A stretch of 64,000 nt of DNA. It comes from Vibrio sp. STUT-A11 (lineage in GTDB: Bacteria > Pseudomonadota > Gammaproteobacteria > Enterobacterales > Vibrionaceae). A program made the position numbers and the translations under genes. The stretch lies in NCBI RefSeq assembly GCF_026000435.1, contig NZ_AP026764.1, forward strand, positions 1 through 64,000, written 5' to 3'. The notes under the pieces were generated by a model that worked only from the letters and a program-made list of their open reading frames with translations, was not told where the DNA came from and made no database searches. Below, one piece after another: positions 25,306 to 33,570 of this stretch. Positions within the stretch are counted from its first letter, which is position 1, and every line of letters starts with the position of its first letter.

Positions 25306-25440
25306 TGTCATCCTGAACAGCGACGAAGGAGCGTGATTCAGGATCTACTCCCCGAGCACTTTATTGCTACATCTATTTTCATAGCTTGCCAGTTTGCTGG
25401 TATTAGATTCCTAGTCTCGCCGAGGCTCGCTGGAATGACA
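25306..25440. repeat. Paired REP-like hairpins (BIME-type)
   Basis: Two hairpin units point toward each other: 25306-25346 starts TGTCATCC, with ATCCTGAA / TTCAGGAT arms; 25405-25440 ends GGAATGACA, with ATTCC / GGAAT arms and an inner GCGAG/CTCGC core. The ends TGTCA/TGACA are inverted. It lies in the 239-base gap between the convergent FKBP and cyoE genes and has no coding capacity. Confidence 0.55.
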
Positions 25441-25486
25441 CAGCTAAAAGTCGCTAGGCGATCAGCTCTGATGTTTTCACAAAGAC

Positions 25487-26395
25487 TTACATCATTGAGA
25501 AATCGATATTGTGATCAGCGAGTAAAGCAATAAACAACACCAGTAAGTGGTAAATAGAAAACTTAAACGTCTCTATCGCGCTGCGTTCATCCGGGGCAAA
25601 CTTCAGTTTCCAGGCATGGTAAATAAACCCGGCATTAAGCAGTAGTGAAGCAAAAAGATAGATAAAGCCCACCATGCCTACTAACACCGGCATCACACAC
25701 ACCAGAGTAAGAAGTACCGAATACAACAGTATTGAGGTTTTGGTGTATTCGATGCCATGCGTGACAGGAAGCATAGGGATATCCACTTTACGATATTCTT
25801 CCACTCGGTGAATCGCCAGAGCCCAAAAATGGGGCGGCGTCCAGATGAATATGATCATCACCAAAAGCCACGCATTACCGTGCAATTCGCCGGTTACTGC
25901 AGTCCAACCCAACAGCGGTGGCATCGCACCAGCTATACCGGCTATCACAATATTTTGTGGTGTAGCCCGCTTGAGATACATGGTGTAGACAACCGCATAG
26001 CCAAGCAAACTCAATAATGTCATCCATGCGGTCAACGGATTTACCCAAGCGTACAGCAACACAAACCCTACTCCGCCTAAACAAACAGCAAATGTCACCA
26101 CAGACTTCGGGTTGGTGTCCCCAGAGGGCAACGGACGCTTATGAGTTCGTGCCATTCGTGCATCAATTTTACGATCGATAAGATGATTAAATGCTGCCGC
26201 AGATCCAGCCATCAAACCTATTCCAGCGAGCCCTATGGCTGCCTGTAGCCAGGGGAAAGTAGCGACTGGTGCCAAATTCATCCCAACAATAGCCGTCACC
26301 AACATAAGTGCGACCACTTTTGGCTTGGTGAGTTTTAGGTAAGTAGAACCGATTCGCTTTCGTCCCTCTAAAGACAACGCAATTTCTTTATTCAT
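25487..26395 (-). CDS. cyoE: Protoheme IX farnesyltransferase (heme O synthase)
   Basis: UbiA-type membrane prenyltransferase that attaches farnesyl to heme B. The conserved 'NHLIDRKIDARMARTHKRPLPSG' Asp-rich loop and about nine membrane spans are present. Start chosen at MNKEIALSLEG (302 residues), which overlaps ctaA by 8 bases; the longer frame lies inside ctaA. With ctaA it supplies heme A for the oxidase encoded just upstream. Confidence 0.95.
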   Translation of the reverse strand: MNKEIALSLEGRKRIGSTYLKLTKPKVVALMLVTAIVGMNLAPVATFPWLQAAIGLAGIGLMAGSAAAFNHLIDRKIDARMARTHKRPLPSGDTNPKSVVTFAVCLGGVGFVLLYAWVNPLTAWMTLLSLLGYAVVYTMYLKRATPQNIVIAGIAGAMPPLLGWTAVTGELHGNAWLLVMIIFIWTPPHFWALAIHRVEEYRKVDIPMLPVTHGIEYTKTSILLYSVLLTLVCVMPVLVGMVGFIYLFASLLLNAGFIYHAWKLKFAPDERSAIETFKFSIYHLLVLFIALLADHNIDFSMM

Positions 26396-27407
26396 AGCGA
26401 ACTCCTTTCGCCTGATGACTCCACTGTGTTTTTCCCTGCCACAAGTAGAACTGACTGACACAAATCAGGCTCAACATTATGGCTGCGCCCAGTGTATGCG
26501 CCACTGCGACGTAGATAGGTAACTGAAACACAACATTACTTACGCCGAGCATGATTTGACAGATGAGCGCTAGCCCAATCCACATGCCTAGGTTTCGTGA
26601 ATAATGGGACTCTTGCTTAAACAACAGCACACAATAACTAGCGACCACCAACGCGGTAATGATGGCTCCGATACGATGAGTAACGTGTATGGTCATTCTT
26701 GCCGGATACTCTAAAACGCCAAATTCGTAATTGTCGAACCCGGTTTGCCAGAACGAAAACGCTTCTTTCCAAGACAAATAACTGACCCAATCACCCTCAC
26801 AGATTGGCAATGTAGTACACATCAACGCCGCGTAGTTGGAAGATGTCCAACCGCCAAGCAGAGCCTGAATAAGCACGACAGCAAACGCCACCATTGAGAA
26901 CATGCGTACTGTGCTGGTGGAGGGTGAAAAATAGAGATTGCCTTGCGCCTTCAGCTGGCAATGAAATACCGCTTGCAGTGCCAACAATGTGAAACCACCG
27001 AGTAAATGAAGCATTACAACTACCGGCATCAATTTGAGCGTGACGGTCCACATGCCCAACATCGCCTGCCCTACCACCAGCAAACAGAGCATGATGGGTA
27101 TCGAAGTGTTAACCCTCTCTGAGCGAGATGAAACAACGGCAATAGCTAAGATGATGATTCCAAGCGTGCCGGCGAAATAACGATGGATCATCTCCAGCCA
27201 TGCTTTTTCATGTTCGACCGCACGCTCAGGAAAATTCAGGTTGGCTCTTGCGACATCATCTTCATGATGGGGAACCGACAAATGACCATAACAACCTGGC
27301 CAGTCAGGGCAACCTAAGCCAGCATCGGATAAACGTGTATACGCACCGAGCATGATCACCACCAAGGTAAGACATAAACTGATTCTCACTAATCGAATTA
27401 GTGTCAT
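26388..27407 (-). CDS. ctaA: Heme A synthase (COX15/CtaA)
   Basis: Oxidises heme O to heme A. At 339 residues with eight membrane spans it fits the family; heme-ligand histidines are seen in 'WLEMIHRYFAG', 'VVVMLHLLGG', 'TIHVTHRIGA' and 'VAVAHTLGAA'. The Cys pairs in the periplasmic loops ('GLGCPDWPGCYG' and 'LMCTTLPICEG') match the family. It lies between the Sco-like protein and cyoE in the cox operon. Confidence 0.95.
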   Translation of the reverse strand: MTLIRLVRISLCLTLVVIMLGAYTRLSDAGLGCPDWPGCYGHLSVPHHEDDVARANLNFPERAVEHEKAWLEMIHRYFAGTLGIIILAIAVVSSRSERVNTSIPIMLCLLVVGQAMLGMWTVTLKLMPVVVMLHLLGGFTLLALQAVFHCQLKAQGNLYFSPSTSTVRMFSMVAFAVVLIQALLGGWTSSNYAALMCTTLPICEGDWVSYLSWKEAFSFWQTGFDNYEFGVLEYPARMTIHVTHRIGAIITALVVASYCVLLFKQESHYSRNLGMWIGLALICQIMLGVSNVVFQLPIYVAVAHTLGAAIMLSLICVSQFYLWQGKTQWSHQAKGVRYE

Positions 27408-27416
27408 GGATTCCCC

Positions 27417-27953
27417 CTATCCCACTCGGGACAACTTAAGCAGTTTGCGCAAGTCAGCCAGCATATCCTTGCTAAGCTTGACCAAATCTTCGTTTGGCTT
27501 TGGCGTGTAGGACATGACTAACTGCCCCAAAGGGTCAACGATGACCACTTGTCCCTGTGCCACTTTTTCCGCTACCGAGGCATTAATTGCCATTTTCTCC
27601 ATGGGCGCTTCTACTGAGTCTGATGATTCCAATGTCCATAGCACAGGCACAACACGTTCTTGATATTTTCCTAAGGCGATATGACTTTGTTTAAGCAAAT
27701 GCAGCTGTTGCTGGCACTGCTGATGACACTGTTCGGGAACCACATAAGCCAATTGCCAACCATGTATCGTTTGCGGGGATGCTTGTCCCAATTGCGCGAG
27801 CGTGGTGTAAGGCTCAATGAGTTGACCGCGATTTGTCACACCACTCTGATACCAGCCCTGACTCAAGATCAGCTTGGCGACAAGCGCTGGAAGGGCAAAC
27901 AAGCACACCAATGCAATCAGGACGAAACGCCCTCTTGTTACTTTCGACGTCAT
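27417..27953 (-). CDS. Sco-like membrane-anchored thioredoxin-fold protein of the cox locus
   Basis: A 178-residue protein with one N-terminal membrane span ('FVLIALVCLFALPALVAKLIL') and a periplasmic domain. It carries a C-x3-C motif ('PEQCHQQCQQQLHLL') placed as in Sco/SenC copper chaperones, and a C-terminal 'VIVDPLGQLVMSYTP' resembling Sco's 'VDPxG' strand. Similarity is weak, and the distal Sco histidine is not obvious. No other Sco gene is present in this locus, so it may serve as the CuA assembly factor (inference). It overlaps surf1 by 4 bases. Confidence 0.7.
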   Translation of the reverse strand: MTSKVTRGRFVLIALVCLFALPALVAKLILSQGWYQSGVTNRGQLIEPYTTLAQLGQASPQTIHGWQLAYVVPEQCHQQCQQQLHLLKQSHIALGKYQERVVPVLWTLESSDSVEAPMEKMAINASVAEKVAQGQVVIVDPLGQLVMSYTPKPNEDLVKLSKDMLADLRKLLKLSRVG

Positions 27954-28717
27954 TTTTCACCTCCATGTGATGAGACTCCCCTTAACCAACGGAGAAAAAC
28001 CACAACCGTCAGTAACAGAAAAACGCCAGCCATAGCAAACCACTGAACGGAATAACCAAAATGTTTAGCGCTTGTTAGTGGTAACGGGTTCCACGGGAAA
28101 TCATATGGCCAGTTTTCTAAATTATCTGGCTGCAAAACCGCAGGCATGAGTTCGATATTTAACATCTGATTCAGTTGAGAAATATTGAGGTTTTGAACTC
28201 GAATGGACTCTCCCCGCTCGGGCATCAACTCGGAACTCAATGGGTTCATTGATTTGCGGTATAAACGCCCAGTGACCACAGTTGGCGCCTCTAATTCTTT
28301 GACGACAGGCAATTCAGCACGGGAGCGTTCCCCGGCCACAAAACCAAGCTCCAACAGTGCTAAGATGTTCTGACTCTGACTCACGGACACCACCTGATAA
28401 GCGAGATATCCCACTGCTCCGTCGTAGGTTTGGTTATCCAGCAAGATGATTGGTAAGGGCTCAGGGGCAACTTGCGCTTCAACCTTTACGCCAATGACGC
28501 TTTCTTCACGCCAGTCATTGTTATCAAGTACGACATGCATTTCCTTGTAAGGTAAGTCGGCTCTAGCGAGAATCGTCTGCTCTAGTGCTTGTTTTTGCTC
28601 ACCTCTGTCTAATTGCCACAAGCCCAGTTTGACCAACAGAGAAAACACAGCCACAGTTAAACAAACTGCAGCCCAAAACCGCTTCGATAAAAGTAGCGTT
28701 GAAACCGGAGGTTCCAT
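27950..28717 (-). CDS. SURF1 family cytochrome oxidase assembly protein
   Basis: Two membrane spans (residues ~10-30 and ~225-245) flank a periplasmic domain, with 'KLGLWQLDRGEQKQAL', 'LLDNQTYDGAVGYLAYQV', 'LLELGFVAGERSRAELP' and 'HFGYSVQWFAMA' typical of SURF1, which inserts heme A into subunit I. I place the start at MEPPVSTLLL (28717), where the ATG shares CATG with the divergent small gene; another start at 28750 (MSVNLNKN) is possible. It overlaps the Sco-like gene. Confidence 0.88.
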   Translation of the reverse strand: MEPPVSTLLLSKRFWAAVCLTVAVFSLLVKLGLWQLDRGEQKQALEQTILARADLPYKEMHVVLDNNDWREESVIGVKVEAQVAPEPLPIILLDNQTYDGAVGYLAYQVVSVSQSQNILALLELGFVAGERSRAELPVVKELEAPTVVTGRLYRKSMNPLSSELMPERGESIRVQNLNISQLNQMLNIELMPAVLQPDNLENWPYDFPWNPLPLTSAKHFGYSVQWFAMAGVFLLLTVVVFLRWLRGVSSHGGEK

Positions 28718-28952
28718 GTCCACCGTATTCTTATTCAAATTGACGCTCATCCTTTTGCTACTTTTCATCATATTCAACCTCGCAAAAGCGCTTATCGAAA
28801 TGGTTCGTGAAGACCCAGACAACGCTGATCGTGACCATAAACCCATGAGCCACTATTTAGGTCGACGTGTCATGTTTTCCGCTTTAGTTGTCATCCTGCT
28901 ACTTATCGCTCTCACTTCTGGATGGATTGATCCAAACCCTCGTCCTTACTAA
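28716..28952 (+). CDS. DUF2909 twin-transmembrane protein of the cox locus
   Basis: A 78-residue protein with two membrane spans ('FLFKLTLILLLLFIIFNLAKAL' and 'VMFSALVVILLLIALTSGW') separated by an acidic loop 'VREDPDNADRD'. It matches DUF2909, commonly found next to cytochrome c oxidase genes and of unknown function. Start set at ATG 28716, with GGAGG five bases before it; the longer frame runs antisense into surf1. It is coded on the strand opposite to the whole oxidase operon, between coxC and surf1. Confidence 0.85.
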   Translation: MSTVFLFKLTLILLLLFIIFNLAKALIEMVREDPDNADRDHKPMSHYLGRRVMFSALVVILLLIALTSGWIDPNPRPY

Positions 28953-28966
28953 TGTCTGAGGACGGA

Positions 28967-29851
28967 CTAGAGTACATAAACAAAGACAAACAGGCACAAC
29001 CAAACCACATCAACAAAGTGCCAATACCAACTGCCTGCCTGAAAGGCGAAATGGTTGTTTGGAGAAAAGTGATCCTTCGCAATTCGAAATAGTAATACGA
29101 TTAAGAAAATCGTTCCCAGACAGACGTGCATGCCGTGGAAACCCGTCAGCATAAAGAAAGTATTACCGTAAACCCCGGATTGCAGAGTCAGCCCCATTTC
29201 CTGATAAGCGTGGATGTACTCTTCCGCTTGGTAAAATAGGAAGAAGCCCGCCAGCACAATGGTGATTTCCAGCCAGACAATTAGCGCAGTACGTTTGTTT
29301 TGCTCCAAACTGATGTGGGCCATATGCAATGTGATGGAAGAGAGCAGAAGAATGATGGTATTGGTGAGCGGAATTCCCTGCCACGGCATCGCTTGAGTGG
29401 TTTCGCCACTAGGCGTAGTCGTCAGTGGCCATATCGCTTCAAAACTGGGCCAGAGAACCTCATTGGTCATAAAGTTATTGTCCGCCCCGCCCAACCAAGG
29501 CACTGAGACCATTCTCGCGTAGAACAGAGCTCCAAAGAATGCGCCAAAGAACATCACTTCAGAGAAAATAAACCAGCTCATCCCCTGACGGAAAGATCGG
29601 GTAATTTGCGAGCTGTATTTACCAGTCAGGGACTCGGTAATCACGTTGCTAAACCAGCCAGCTAACATGTACAGCAGAAACAGAAATCCTACGGCCAAAA
29701 CAACACGACCAATCGATCCGACCGGACCTTCACTTTGGGTCCCCTGTACGGTCATACCTGCACCGACAGCGACTAAGAACAGAGCAAACGCGCCAAGAAT
29801 TGGCCAGCTGCTTTGAGCAGGAACATAATAAGTCCCAGGTTTATTACTCAT
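28967..29851 (-). CDS. coxC: Cytochrome c oxidase subunit III
   Basis: A 294-residue, seven-span membrane protein with subunit III signatures: 'SWFIFSEVMFFGAFFGALFYAR', 'LNKR-like loop' region 'SLEQNKRTALIVWLEITIVLAGFFLFYQAEEY', 'SGVYGNTFFMLTGFHGMHVCLGTIFLIV' and 'GSWYWHFVDVVWLCLFVFVYV'. It stabilises subunit I during turnover. It follows ctaG by 48 bases and ends 15 bases from the opposite-strand DUF2909 gene. Confidence 0.96.
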   Translation of the reverse strand: MSNKPGTYYVPAQSSWPILGAFALFLVAVGAGMTVQGTQSEGPVGSIGRVVLAVGFLFLLYMLAGWFSNVITESLTGKYSSQITRSFRQGMSWFIFSEVMFFGAFFGALFYARMVSVPWLGGADNNFMTNEVLWPSFEAIWPLTTTPSGETTQAMPWQGIPLTNTIILLLSSITLHMAHISLEQNKRTALIVWLEITIVLAGFFLFYQAEEYIHAYQEMGLTLQSGVYGNTFFMLTGFHGMHVCLGTIFLIVLLFRIAKDHFSPNNHFAFQAGSWYWHFVDVVWLCLFVFVYVL

Positions 29852-29899
29852 AAGTTCTCTCCTTACAGACGTTAATTGGTCTGCGCTCTCTATGAGAGG

Positions 29900-30451
29900 C
29901 TAACTCCCTTCCTGTGGCGGCAGTTTGTAGAGTGTGTAAGACAGCGTTAACGTATTTATTGAGTCGGGAATATCGGGCTCAATGTAAAAAATCAGTGGCA
30001 TTTGTGCGTGTTGATTGCCATCCAACGGCTGCTGGTTGAAGCAGAAGCACTCTATCTTGTTAAAGTAAGCCGCGCCGTTACCCGGTGAAACAGACGGCAC
30101 CGCTTGTCCAACCAATTTGTGTCCGCTCTGGTTAAACGCAAGGTATTCGGTTTGTATTACCTGACCGGGATGAACATCCATAGCAATGACTTTGGGTTTA
30201 AATTCCCAAGGCATATCCGGATTAACGTGCGCCATAAACTCCACTCGAATCGTACGGCTTATGTCTGGCTGCATACCTGCAGGCTGAATCGCCGCCACTT
30301 CGCTGGTTTTGCCGTTGATCCCCAACGCATCGCACATCACGTCATACAAAGGGACTAAAGCAAAGCCAAAACCGAACATCAGGACCGTAGCAAGCAGTAG
30401 CTTGATGGTCAGTTTTCTGTTGGATGGATTAGATTGAGTCACGGTCGCCAC
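29900..30451 (-). CDS. ctaG: Cytochrome c oxidase assembly protein CtaG/Cox11
   Basis: One N-terminal membrane span ('LLLATVLMFGFGFALVPLYDVMCDALG') and a periplasmic immunoglobulin-like copper-binding domain with the conserved CFCF motif ('YFNKIECFCFNQQPL'). It delivers copper to CuB of subunit I. At 183 residues it is complete. Located between coxA and coxC with short gaps. Confidence 0.95.
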   Translation of the reverse strand: MATVTQSNPSNRKLTIKLLLATVLMFGFGFALVPLYDVMCDALGINGKTSEVAAIQPAGMQPDISRTIRVEFMAHVNPDMPWEFKPKVIAMDVHPGQVIQTEYLAFNQSGHKLVGQAVPSVSPGNGAAYFNKIECFCFNQQPLDGNQHAQMPLIFYIEPDIPDSINTLTLSYTLYKLPPQEGS

Positions 30452-30457
30452 CTACAT

Positions 30458-32098
30458 TTAATCGACTTTAGGAGGCGTAGTGAAAGTATGATGCGGAGCC
30501 GGACTTGGTACTGTCCATTCCAACCCTTCCGCTCGCTCCCAAGGTTTCGCCGTCGCTTTCTCTCCACCGCGAATACACTTGATGACCACCCATAAGAAAA
30601 TCAATTGAGACAGTCCGAAGGCAAAGCCACCGATGGATACAATTTGGTTAACGTCCGCAAACTGGATCGCGTAATCCGGGATTCTTCGTGGCATACCGGC
30701 CAGCCCTAAAAAGTGCATAGGGAAGAACAACACGTTGACTGAAATCAGCGAACACCAGAAATGCCACAAACTTAGCCTGTGGTCATACATATTGCCGGTC
30801 CACTTCGGAAGCCAGTAATAAGCCGCCGCCATAATGGAGAATACGGCCCCGGAAACCAACACGTAATGGAAGTGGGCAACCACAAAATAGGTATCGTGAT
30901 ACTGGAAATCGGCTGGCACGATAGCCAGCATCAAGCCTGAAAAACCGCCAATGGTAAACAACACGATAAACGCGATAGCAAATAACATCGGCGTCTCGAA
31001 CGTTAACGCGCCACGCCACATGGTCGCGACCCAGTTAAACACTTTTACGCCGGTCGGTACTGCGATCAGCATGGTGCAATACATAAAGAAGATTTCAGCA
31101 AATACGGGCATACCGGTCGTGAACATATGGTGCGCCCATACAAGGAATGACAGCAGCGCGATACTACACGTCGCGTAAACCATAGAGTGATAACCAAAGA
31201 GTTTTTTACCACTAAACGCAGGAATGATCGCTGAGACAATACCAAACGATGGCAGGATCATGATGTACACTTCCGGGTGACCAAAGAACCAGAAAATGTG
31301 TTGGAACATGACCGGATCACCCCCACCTGCCGCATCAAAGAAACTGGTGCCAAAGTACTTGTCTGTGAGAACCATGGTTACCGCGCCAGCCAAAACAGGC
31401 ATAACGGCGATAAGCAAGAATGCAGTGATCAGCCACGTCCAGACAAACATCGGCATCTTAAACCAGGTCATGCCCGGTGCACGCATATTCACGATGGTTA
31501 CGATGACATTGATCGCGCCCATGATTGAGCTAATACCCATGATGTGTACCGAGAACACAAACAAGGCCGTACTGTCCGGGCCATACGTGGTTGAAAGCGG
31601 CGCGTAGAATGTCCAGCCAAAGTTAGGTCCACCGCCCGGTAAAAACAGAGAACTTAATAAAATGAGAAACGCAAAAGGCAAGATCCAAAAGCTCAGGTTG
31701 TTCATGCGCGGTAAGGCCATATCAGGCGCGCCAATCATCATGGGGATCATCCAGTTCGCCAAGCCAGTAAAGGCGGGCATTACCGCACCAAATACCATGA
31801 CCAAACCGTGAACTGTGGTCATCTGATTAAAGAATTCAGGATCCACCAATTGTAAGCCTGGTTGAAACAGCTCGGCGCGAATGACCATCGCCATTGCCCC
31901 GCCAGTGAGGAACATCGCAAAACTGAACCAGAGGTACAAAGTACCGATGTCTTTATGGTTGGTCGAATACAACCAACGAGCAAGACCTTTGGGCGTATGA
32001 TGAATATCGTGGTCATCATCGAGAGCGATGGTTGAATTCGCCGAAGTTTGCGCTTCAATCGGTGCTGACTTCACGGCTTTTTCTGCTGGCTTGCTCAT
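30458..32098 (-). CDS. coxA: Cytochrome c oxidase subunit I
   Basis: A 546-residue catalytic subunit with twelve membrane spans. The CuB/heme a3 site is seen in 'FFGHPEVYIMILPSFG' (His, cross-linked Tyr and the Glu of A1-type oxidases), 'WAHHMFTTG' and 'DTYFVVAHFHYVLVSGAVF'. The soluble N-terminus ends with 'GLARWLYSTNHKDIGTLYLWFS'. Reduces O2 to water and pumps protons. The start overlaps the coxB stop in ATGA. Confidence 0.97.
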   Translation of the reverse strand: MSKPAEKAVKSAPIEAQTSANSTIALDDDHDIHHTPKGLARWLYSTNHKDIGTLYLWFSFAMFLTGGAMAMVIRAELFQPGLQLVDPEFFNQMTTVHGLVMVFGAVMPAFTGLANWMIPMMIGAPDMALPRMNNLSFWILPFAFLILLSSLFLPGGGPNFGWTFYAPLSTTYGPDSTALFVFSVHIMGISSIMGAINVIVTIVNMRAPGMTWFKMPMFVWTWLITAFLLIAVMPVLAGAVTMVLTDKYFGTSFFDAAGGGDPVMFQHIFWFFGHPEVYIMILPSFGIVSAIIPAFSGKKLFGYHSMVYATCSIALLSFLVWAHHMFTTGMPVFAEIFFMYCTMLIAVPTGVKVFNWVATMWRGALTFETPMLFAIAFIVLFTIGGFSGLMLAIVPADFQYHDTYFVVAHFHYVLVSGAVFSIMAAAYYWLPKWTGNMYDHRLSLWHFWCSLISVNVLFFPMHFLGLAGMPRRIPDYAIQFADVNQIVSIGGFAFGLSQLIFLWVVIKCIRGGEKATAKPWERAEGLEWTVPSPAPHHTFTTPPKVD

Positions 32099-33258
32099 AT
32101 TTCCTCCTTAGCACTTTTTTGTGCCTTAAAGGCATTGACATCAGATGCTTGAACGGTGTCGCCAGTATCGTTCCCCCACGCATTTCGTTGGTAGGTTATG
32201 ACTGCAGCGATTTCCTGGTCACTCAGTTGATTGGCAAAAGCTTGCATAGCTGTTCCGGCACGGCCATTGACTATCACATTGATGTGCTCTGTCACATCCC
32301 CCGTCGCCACAGGGCTGCCTTTGATTGCTGGAAATGCGCCTGGTATACCTTCACCACTGGCTTGATGACAGACGGCACAGCGAGCAGTGTAAATCGCTTC
32401 GCCTTGAGCCATCAGCTCGTCCATGGATAAGTCTTGGATTAAGGCCTCTTGAGCAGCGGCTTTCTGAAGCGCTATCTCTTCTTTCTTACCTGATAACCAC
32501 TGTTCAAACTCGTCTTCTTCCATCGCGTGTACCACGACTGGCATGAACCCATGTGCGCGACCACACAACTCGGCACATTGACCTCGGTACACACCTGGTT
32601 CATCAATTCGTGTCCAGGCTTCATTAATAAACCCAGGCACGGTGTCTTTCTTCACGGCAAAATCAGGCACCCACCACGAGTGAATAACATCGTCTGACGT
32701 GAGAAGAAAACGGACTTTGCGATTAACCGGCAGGACAAGCGGGTTATCTACTTCAAGTAAGTAATGAGCGCCTTTGGCTTCGATTCCGTCAATCTGCTTC
32801 TGACTGGTTGCGAGAAGACTAAAAAACTCGACGTCTTGACCAAAGTAGTTGTAGTGCCATTTCCACTGAGAGCCAGTGATTTTGATGGTGAGATCCGATT
32901 GACTGGTATCTTCCATTGCAACTAAAGTTTTTGTTGCGGGGATTGCCATTGCGACAAGAATGATGATAGGGATAACCGTCCAAATAATTTCCACTTTGGT
33001 GCTTTCATGGAAATGAGCGGCAACGGCTCCTTTTGACTTGCGATGACGAATTATGGAATAGAACATGACACCAAAGACCACAAGGGCAATCGCACAGCAT
33101 ATGTAGAAGATCAGCATATGCAATTCATACACTTGCTCACTGATCGCTGTGACCCCTTTGGTCATATTGTAGTCATTGTCTTTCGACCATCCATGAGAGG
33201 AGAATGTGATTAAAATCACATTCAGTGTTAAGGCAAGAGTAGTCGCTAATCTTTTCAA
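32095..33258 (-). CDS. coxB: Cytochrome c oxidase subunit II with fused cytochrome c (caa3 type)
   Basis: Signal peptide, two membrane spans (residues ~45-70 and ~90-110), the CuA cupredoxin domain with 'HSWWVPDFAVKKDTVPG' and 'YRGQCAELCGRAHGFMPVVV' (two Cys, His, Met and Glu ligands), then a C-terminal class I cytochrome c domain with 'CAVCHQ' and a Met ligand in 'AMQAF'. The fused heme makes this a caa3-type enzyme that accepts electrons directly. First gene of the operon; the promoter lies in the 312-base gap shared with the divergent phosphoglucomutase. Confidence 0.96.
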   Translation of the reverse strand: MKRLATTLALTLNVILITFSSHGWSKDNDYNMTKGVTAISEQVYELHMLIFYICCAIALVVFGVMFYSIIRHRKSKGAVAAHFHESTKVEIIWTVIPIIILVAMAIPATKTLVAMEDTSQSDLTIKITGSQWKWHYNYFGQDVEFFSLLATSQKQIDGIEAKGAHYLLEVDNPLVLPVNRKVRFLLTSDDVIHSWWVPDFAVKKDTVPGFINEAWTRIDEPGVYRGQCAELCGRAHGFMPVVVHAMEEDEFEQWLSGKKEEIALQKAAAQEALIQDLSMDELMAQGEAIYTARCAVCHQASGEGIPGAFPAIKGSPVATGDVTEHINVIVNGRAGTAMQAFANQLSDQEIAAVITYQRNAWGNDTGDTVQASDVNAFKAQKSAKEEI

Positions 33259-33318
33259 AAGATCTCTCCTCTGCTCAGCCGCTACGCTTACGCGAGCTTC
33301 CTTGCGTCCCGATGCAAA

Positions 33319-33446
33319 TATCGAACAAATTTACGAAAAATCGCTAAAACTGCGATTTCAACATGGTTTGTTATATTTATGTTAAAAGGCTAGTTATAGT
33401 TCTAAAGTTCTTCAAGAAATAAAATACGAATAAATTTTGTTCGATA
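33319..33446. promoter_or_regulatory. Inverted 11-bp sites between the cox operon and phosphoglucomutase
   Basis: TATCGAACAAA (33319-33329) and its reverse complement TTTGTTCGATA (33436-33446) lie 106 bases apart; with one extra base the match extends to 14. They sit in the divergent promoter region, suggesting a regulator that binds both sites and loops DNA. Nothing else is visible in the 312-base gap. Confidence 0.4.
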
Positions 33447-33570
33447 ATTAAAAAATAAATTCGGTTTATCGATTGCCCTCTTTGAATTGGAATTGAGAAC
33501 CATTTACATTAATTGCAATCTATGACGAAGAGTCAAAACAGGTAGGCTCCCCACCTAAGGAAAGACAGAC

